This document shows, piece after piece, positions 59,046 through 64,000 of a stretch of 64,000 nt of DNA. The position numbers and the translations under genes were made by a program. The DNA is from Ruminococcus flavefaciens (lineage in GTDB: Bacteria; Bacillota; Clostridia; Oscillospirales; Ruminococcaceae). The number at the start of each line of letters is the position of its first letter. The stretch's first letter is position 1. Location of the stretch: NCBI GenBank assembly GCA_002309635.1, contig DBXO01000041.1:10306-74305 (forward strand). Direction: 5' to 3'. Below the pieces are notes generated by a model. That model saw only the letters and a program-made list of their open reading frames with translations, did no database searches and was not told where the DNA came from.

Positions 59046-60407
59046 ATGCTGGAAAAAATTTTCAGACTCAGAGAACACGGTACAAACGTAAAGACCGAAA
59101 TCGCCGCAGGTATAACCACTTTTATGACAATGGCGTACATACTCGCCGTCAACCCGAGCGTGCTTTCTGCGGCAGGAATGGACAGCACCGCCGTACTGCT
59201 TGCAACATGCCTTGCCTCATTCATAGGCACTGTATGCATGGCTTTCATGGCGAATCTTCCATTTGCCCTGTCAGCAGGCATGGGACTTAACGCCTACATG
59301 GCTTACACCGTATGCGGCAACCTCGGCTACTCGTGGCAGGTCGCCCTTCTGGCGGTATTCACCGAGGGCATAATATTCATCATACTCTCCATTACAAAAG
59401 TAAGAGAAGCTATATTCGACGCTATCCCTCTCCCGCTGAAACGCGCTGTATCTGTGGGAATCGGTCTGTTCATAGCCTTTATCGGACTGCAAAATGCAGG
59501 GCTTGCCGTTGACTCGGCCACTCTCGTGACGCTTACAGACTTCACCGAAAACTTCAGTACCTCGGGAATATGCGCACTCCTTGCAGTGACAGGGCTCCTC
59601 ATAACGTCTGTACTCTATATAAAAAGAGTAAAGGGTTCTATCCTTATCGGTATCGCAGCAACATGGATCCTTGGCATATTATGTGAACTTACGGGGATAT
59701 ACGTCCCCAACGCCGAAACAGAAGCCTTTACACTCATACCCTCGTTCCATATGACCGACTTTTCAAAGCTGGGCAAAACCTTCGGTCAGTGCTTCAATGC
59801 AGACTTCGGCGCTGTGGGATTATTCAACTTCATCGTTGTGGTATTCTCTTTCCTGTTCGTTGACCTGTTCGACACTCTCGGCACCCTTATCGGTGTAAGC
59901 ACAAAAGCCGGACTCCTCGACAAGGAGGGAAAGCTCCCTGCAATAAGACCGGCCCTTATGGCGGACGCTGTAGCGACTACGGCAGGCGCTGTCCTCGGAA
60001 CTTCCACTACCACAACATTCGTGGAGTCCTCAGCAGGCGCAGCAGCAGGCGGCAGAACCGGTCTTACAGCTCTTACAACGGCTGTGCTCTTTCTGCTCTC
60101 AATGTTCCTTGCACCAATATTCATAGCCATACCAGCCTTTGCAACAGCTCCCGCGCTGATACTTGTGGGCTTCCTCATGTTCTGCACTGTTTCGGAAATA
60201 AAGGTGGACGAAAAGAGCTACACCTCTGCTATCCCCGCGTATCTGTGCATAATCGCTATGCCGCTGTTCTACAGCATTTCCGAGGGTATCTCTATCGGTG
60301 TTATCTCCTATGTTGTCATCAACCTAATCTGCGGCAGGCGCAAAGAAATCAATCCTATCATGTATGTGCTTGCGATACTCTTTGTGCTCAAATACATTTT
60401 CCTTTAA
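59046..60407 (+). CDS. NCS2 purine permease (guanine/hypoxanthine type)
   Basis: 453 residues, about 13 transmembrane segments, AzgA/PbuG subgroup: GITTFMTMAYILAVNP start, FALSAGMGLNAY, DLFDTLGTLIGVSTKAG and GTSTTTTFVESSAG. Imports the base that the adjacent hpt converts. Operon with hpt. Confidence 0.93.
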   Translation: MLEKIFRLREHGTNVKTEIAAGITTFMTMAYILAVNPSVLSAAGMDSTAVLLATCLASFIGTVCMAFMANLPFALSAGMGLNAYMAYTVCGNLGYSWQVALLAVFTEGIIFIILSITKVREAIFDAIPLPLKRAVSVGIGLFIAFIGLQNAGLAVDSATLVTLTDFTENFSTSGICALLAVTGLLITSVLYIKRVKGSILIGIAATWILGILCELTGIYVPNAETEAFTLIPSFHMTDFSKLGKTFGQCFNADFGAVGLFNFIVVVFSFLFVDLFDTLGTLIGVSTKAGLLDKEGKLPAIRPALMADAVATTAGAVLGTSTTTTFVESSAGAAAGGRTGLTALTTAVLFLLSMFLAPIFIAIPAFATAPALILVGFLMFCTVSEIKVDEKSYTSAIPAYLCIIAMPLFYSISEGISIGVISYVVINLICGRRKEINPIMYVLAILFVLKYIFL

Positions 60408-60411
60408 TCAT

Positions 60412-60437
60412 AAAAGGACAGCTTTCGCTGTCCTTTT
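60412..60437 (+). terminator. Terminator after hpt-permease
   Basis: Stem AAAAGGACAGC / GCTGTCCTTTT with a TTTC loop and T-run. Lies between convergent genes. Confidence 0.92.
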
Positions 60438-60442
60438 TTCTT

Positions 60443-61030
60443 TTAATGATTTTTTCCGCCCTTGAATTCCTTTTTTACTATGAGTATCTCTTCTTTTTCG
60501 ACGCACTCCCTGCCCTCGAATCCAAGTCTTATTATGTAAGGCATGAAGTCGATGATACGCATGAAATCATCAGCTCCGAAGCTGTTGTCATAATAGTGGA
60601 GTATTGTGCTGAGAGCCGTTCCGTGAGTTCCCACCATTACATTTTCGCCCTCATGATTATCGAGGATATCATTGAGAGCTGCTATATTCCTGTTCATCAC
60701 CGAGCGCAGGCACTCGCCGTCGCTCTCGCAGAAGTCCAGATCTGCCCAGCGTCTGCGGAACATCTCCTGATTATTGCTGTTCACACCGCTGATACGCTCG
60801 TGGAGACGTTCGTCGATATCAATTTCCAGTCCGTGCTCATCGGCAGCCTGCTTTATGGTGTCATAGCTGCGCTTATAAGGACTTGAAATAGCATAATCAA
60901 GGTGAATATCCCTCATAGCTTCAACCACCATGAGGGTATCTCTCACGCCCTCTTCAGTCAGAGGACGGAGCGCTGCGTCGGTGCAGCTGTAATCGGGCTG
61001 TGCATGGCGTACAAAGTAAATATTTGTCAT
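60443..61030 (-). CDS. Histidine phosphatase family protein
   Basis: 195 residues of the phosphoglycerate mutase-like fold. IYFVRHAQPDYS (RHG-like motif with the phosphorylated His), RPLTEEGVRD, SSPYKRSYDT and VMVGTHGTALS. Substrate unknown. Its ATG overlaps the nspC stop by one base. Confidence 0.88.
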   Translation of the reverse strand: MTNIYFVRHAQPDYSCTDAALRPLTEEGVRDTLMVVEAMRDIHLDYAISSPYKRSYDTIKQAADEHGLEIDIDERLHERISGVNSNNQEMFRRRWADLDFCESDGECLRSVMNRNIAALNDILDNHEGENVMVGTHGTALSTILHYYDNSFGADDFMRIIDFMPYIIRLGFEGRECVEKEEILIVKKEFKGGKNH

Positions 61031-62157
61031 TACAGTCTCTCCTTAAAATCCTCATAGCCGAAACTGCGGAGCGTTTCAAAACTTCCGTCCCTTTTCAGGA
61101 GCAGTATGGCAGGCAGGGGCATACCGTTGAATGTATTGTTCTTGACCATTGAGTATATGGCCATATCCCCGAAAACCAGCCTGTCTCCTATGCGGAGCGG
61201 CTCATCGAAGGAATACTCCCCTATAACGTCGCCTGCAAGACAGGTCTGCGAGCCGAGACGGTAACCGTACTTCTTTTCACTCTTTTCGCCAGAGCCCATA
61301 AGAGGCGGACGGTATGGCATTTCCAGTACGTCTGGCATATGGCATGCCGCCGAGGTATCGAGTATTGCTATGGGCATGTCGTTCTCCGTGAGATCAAGTA
61401 CCTCCGTGACAAGCCAGCCTGCATTGAGGGCTATCGCCTCTCCGGGTTCAAGGAAGACCTCCATCCCGTATTTCTCCTGCATACGGCGTATGCATTTTTC
61501 AAGGCGTGGGATATCGTAGTCCTCACGGGTTATATGATGTCCGCCGCCGAAGTTTATCCATTCCATATCCGGAAGTATATCCCCGAACTTCTCCTCAACT
61601 GCGTCAAGAGTGGTCTCCAGATCGTCGGAGTTCTGCTCGCAGAGAGTGTGGAAATGAAGTCCCGTAACGCCGCGGAGGTCGTCAGTACGGAAGTTCCTGC
61701 GTGTGATTCCGAGCCTTGACTTCGGCGAACAGGGGTCATATATCTCATGTCCCTCCTGAGTGGAGCACTCGGGATTTATGCGCAGCCCTATCTTCTTCCC
61801 TGCTGCAAGTATACGGTCACGGTATCTGTCAAGCTGAGTGAAAGAGTTGAAAATGATATGTCCGCAGCAGTCTATTATCTCGTCTATCTCATTTTCACGG
61901 TAAGCCGCCGAGAAAACGTGATTTTCCTTTCCCATTTCATCGTGACCGAGCTTAGCCTCAAAAAGTCCGCTGCAAGCCGTGCCTGCAAGATACTCCCCGA
62001 TAAGAGGATACAGATGATAGCATGAAAAAGCCTTCTGTGCAAGGAGTATCTTTGCGCCTGTACGCTCTGATACACCGCGCAGTATCTCCAGATTGTGAAC
62101 AAGTGCCGACTCGTCCACTATATAGCATGGAGTCGGCAGCTTTGAAGTATCAAACAT
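61030..62157 (-). CDS. nspC: Carboxynorspermidine/carboxyspermidine decarboxylase
   Basis: PLP enzyme (alanine racemase/ornithine decarboxylase fold III) that yields spermidine or norspermidine. ILLAQKAFSCYHLYPL holds the PLP Lys; GLHFHTLCEQ, NFGGGHH, EPGEAIALNAGWLV and DTSAACHMPDVLEMPYRP are the NspC signatures. ATG 62157 follows GGTGAG and is preferred over GTG 62172, which lies inside the previous gene. The dehydrogenase of the pathway is encoded upstream (63305 to window end). Confidence 0.93.
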   Translation of the reverse strand: MFDTSKLPTPCYIVDESALVHNLEILRGVSERTGAKILLAQKAFSCYHLYPLIGEYLAGTACSGLFEAKLGHDEMGKENHVFSAAYRENEIDEIIDCCGHIIFNSFTQLDRYRDRILAAGKKIGLRINPECSTQEGHEIYDPCSPKSRLGITRRNFRTDDLRGVTGLHFHTLCEQNSDDLETTLDAVEEKFGDILPDMEWINFGGGHHITREDYDIPRLEKCIRRMQEKYGMEVFLEPGEAIALNAGWLVTEVLDLTENDMPIAILDTSAACHMPDVLEMPYRPPLMGSGEKSEKKYGYRLGSQTCLAGDVIGEYSFDEPLRIGDRLVFGDMAIYSMVKNNTFNGMPLPAILLLKRDGSFETLRSFGYEDFKERL

Positions 62158-62158
62158 A

Positions 62159-62815
62159 TTACTTAGTCTCACCTATAAAGTCGTTCATAGTTATCATAAC
62201 TCTTGGTTCACCGTTCTGATCGGGCTCAAGCATCTCAACTCTTTCCATTACAATAGGAGTCTTCGGGGTAGCGACCTCGCCGATGCTGTTCATATCACGA
62301 TCCACCTTCATGAAGTCGTCAACGACCTCCATACCCTCGGTAACATTTGCGAATGCAGCGTAATTTCCGTCAAGAGTATCGGCGTACTGTCCGCTGTAGC
62401 AGATGAAGAACTGGCTTGAAGCACTGTCATAGTCCATACTGCGCGCCATGGAAACTACTCCGCGCTGATGTGAGAGCTCGTTGTTCACGCCGTTGGCCTT
62501 GAACTCTCCCTTGATAGTCTCCTCGCTTCCTCCTGTGCCGTCGCCCTTGGGGTCGCCGCCCTGAGCCATGAAATCATCAACTACACGGTGAAAGGTAAGT
62601 CCGTTATAGAACCCCTCTCTTACCAGCTTCTCAAAGTTGGCACAGGTTATGGGTGCCTGATCTGTATGAAGGGTAAGTATTATTATGTTTCCCGACTGAG
62701 ACGCTTCCTGCTTCTGATCGGGAAGGTCAAGCTCCTTGCCGCAGCCTGTGAACACAAGCATGGCCGAAGCTGCTGCAACAGCAAGCATTTTTCTGATATT
62801 GCTTAAAAAATACAT
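62159..62815 (-). CDS. Cyclophilin-type peptidyl-prolyl isomerase lipoprotein
   Basis: 218 residues. Lipobox VFTGC (Cys 25) and a cyclophilin domain (NFEKLVREGFYNGLTFHRVV, MAQGGDPKGDGTGG, SQFFICY). Folding helper outside the membrane. AAGGAG before ATG. One base from the start of nspC, so coupled with it despite unrelated function. Confidence 0.92.
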   Translation of the reverse strand: MYFLSNIRKMLAVAAASAMLVFTGCGKELDLPDQKQEASQSGNIIILTLHTDQAPITCANFEKLVREGFYNGLTFHRVVDDFMAQGGDPKGDGTGGSEETIKGEFKANGVNNELSHQRGVVSMARSMDYDSASSQFFICYSGQYADTLDGNYAAFANVTEGMEVVDDFMKVDRDMNSIGEVATPKTPIVMERVEMLEPDQNGEPRVMITMNDFIGETK

Positions 62816-62817
62816 TT

Positions 62818-63315
62818 CTATTCTCCTTTGAATCTGATATCTGTAAATATCAGTCTTTTAATTATTCTTATCCTTGTCAGAGCAAAGCCTGCAAGGGCTC
62901 CTGCCATATTCAGTATAAAATCGTCTATATCGCAGGCTCCGCGCATGGTAATGAACTGTATTATCTCCACGCAGATTATCACTGCCGAAGCAGTAAGGGC
63001 AAATACGCCAAACCTCCTCTGCTTTTTCCATATTGCGGGGAGGAATGCTCCCAAAGGCATGAATATAAGCAGATTGCCCGCAAGATTGTCCCTGGAGAGC
63101 TCAAGATAATACATATTCCTTTCACGTATATAGCCAATAAACTCTATTACCGTCCTGAACGGCACAAAGTTGGTATTCTCGCGGAAGTAATCGCCGTATG
63201 TGTAAAACCTCAGCATGCTCTCCCTGATAAAAAACAGCAGATTAAGCGCAAGGAAAACATAAACCACGAACAGCGAGCAGATTATAAGCTTTTTTATCTT
63301 CAAATCAGTCAACAA
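62818..63315 (-). CDS. VanZ family membrane protein
   Basis: 165 residues, four to five transmembrane helices. NFVPFRTVIEF, NLLIFMPLGAFLPAIW and the CDIDDFILNMAGALAGF motif are VanZ marks. Role unknown (VanZ itself gives low teicoplanin resistance). Starts at TTG 63315, overlapping the upstream stop by 11 bp, with no good ribosome-binding site, so coupled translation is likely. Confidence 0.85.
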   Translation of the reverse strand: MLTDLKIKKLIICSLFVVYVFLALNLLFFIRESMLRFYTYGDYFRENTNFVPFRTVIEFIGYIRERNMYYLELSRDNLAGNLLIFMPLGAFLPAIWKKQRRFGVFALTASAVIICVEIIQFITMRGACDIDDFILNMAGALAGFALTRIRIIKRLIFTDIRFKGE

Positions 63316-64000
63316 GAACAGGATCGAAGTCCTCCTCCCAGGGAAGTCCCCACTTGTTGAGAGCCTCCATGAACGGATCGGGATCGAATTCCTCGATATT
63401 GTAAACGCCTGCCTTTTTCCATGTGCCTGTCATAATCATCATAGCGCCTATCATAGCGGGAACGCCTGTGGTATAGGAAATGGCCTGTGAGCCCACTTCC
63501 TTGTAGCACTCCTGATGATCGCAGATGTTGTAGAGGTAGTAGTTCTTGTCCTTGCCGTCCTTCTTGCCGCGGAAGATACAGCCGATGTTGGTCTTGCCAA
63601 CTGTTCTCGGACCCAGTGAAGCAGGATCGGGAAGCACAGCCTTGAGGAACTGGAGAGGTACTATCTCCCTGCCCTCGTACATGATAGGCTCTATAGATGT
63701 CATACCCACATTTTCAAGACACTTGAGGTGTGTGAGATAGCTCTGGCCGAATGTCATGAAGAAGCGGATACGCTTTATGCCCTTGATATTGAGAGCGAGA
63801 GACTCAAGCTCCTCATGGTGGAGGAGGTACATATCCTTTTCGCCTACGCCCTTGAAGTTGTAGACTCTCTTTATCTCCATCGGCTCTGTCTCTACCCACT
63901 TGCCGTCCTCGATGTAGCTTCCCTTTGCGGATACCTCACGGATATTGATCTCGGGGTTGAAGTTGGTCGCAAACGGATAACCGTGGTCGCCGCCGTTGCA
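63305..64000 (-). CDS. Carboxynorspermidine dehydrogenase / saccharopine dehydrogenase family (5' part outside window)
   Basis: The frame is open to base 64000 without a start, so only the C-terminal about 231 residues are seen (CNGGDHGYPFATNFNPEI at the edge). The region NFKGVGEKDMYLLHHEELES, FFMTFGQSYLTHLKCLENVG, SYTTGVPAMIGAMMIMTG and WEEDFDPVLVD are typical of the carboxynorspermidine/carboxyspermidine synthase branch. It reduces the Schiff base of aspartate semialdehyde and diaminopropane or putrescine; nspC then decarboxylates the product. Gene order supports this over lysine metabolism. Confidence 0.87.
   Translation of the reverse strand, partial: CNGGDHGYPFATNFNPEINIREVSAKGSYIEDGKWVETEPMEIKRVYNFKGVGEKDMYLLHHEELESLALNIKGIKRIRFFMTFGQSYLTHLKCLENVGMTSIEPIMYEGREIVPLQFLKAVLPDPASLGPRTVGKTNIGCIFRGKKDGKDKNYYLYNICDHQECYKEVGSQAISYTTGVPAMIGAMMIMTGTWKKAGVYNIEEFDPDPFMEALNKWGLPWEEDFDPVLVD

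Overview
The window looks like chromosome of an anaerobic, fibre-degrading Ruminococcus of the R. flavefaciens / R. champanellensis / R. albus group. The main reason is four secreted plant-cell-wall enzymes (a GH5, two GH9 and a CE8-PL1 pectinase) that all end in the same kind of type I dockerin, with a conserved ANPNKYG segment, behind Thr-rich or TQPA linkers. A complete spoIIAA-spoIIAB-sigF operon, spoIIIE, tepA and a fused ispH-rpsA gene point the same way (Clostridia). I cannot name the species. No rRNA, canonical tRNA, CRISPR array, prophage or insertion sequence was found.

Layout. 1-12 kb (plus strand): the end of argS; a PucR/CdaR-type regulator; ftsE-ftsX with an EnvC-like M23 hydrolase and an S41 protease; greA-lysS; a membrane protein of unknown function. 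10.9-18.8 kb (minus strand): lepA, two small membrane proteins and hemW; the GH5 dockerin cellulase; a Syd/SUKH-like protein; the spoIIA operon. 18.9-25.4 kb: an EFR1 ferredoxin/flavodoxin protein, a flavin reductase, a convergent BofC-like protein, a class A PBP with a glycine-rich tail, an rRNA methyltransferase and comF.

25.5-35.3 kb: an LRR protein carrying both a cohesin-like domain and a divergent dockerin (candidate adaptor scaffoldin); a DIP1984-family gene directly followed by a tRNA-mimicking structured RNA; a GT2 glycosyltransferase; then two GH9 cellulases, the second with a folded 5' leader. 35.4-46 kb: a Mbeg1-like hydrolase with a CTG start; the rpmG-secE-nusG-rplK-rplA operon (minus); tepA-spoIIIE; a YgiQ radical SAM protein overlapping a membrane-anchored MBL hydrolase and a DUF3006 protein. 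46-54.5 kb: a flavoprotein, small membrane and lipoproteins, cmk-plsC-ispH/rpsA and a polysaccharide polymerase. 54.6-64 kb: the pectinase; hpt with a purine permease; then, on the minus strand, part of a carboxynorspermidine dehydrogenase gene, VanZ, a cyclophilin lipoprotein, nspC and a histidine phosphatase (polyamine synthesis by the carboxyspermidine route).

The points I would follow up first are: the tRNA-like RNA behind DIP1984 (27.3 kb); the cohesin-plus-dockerin LRR protein (25.5-27.1 kb); an identical 12-bp motif (GGTGTATAGGTG) placed exactly 3 bp after the -10 box of both a GH9 and the pectinase gene; an internal promoter and ribosome-binding site that could release free S1 from the ispH-rpsA fusion; and a three-copy family of long imperfect inverted repeats.
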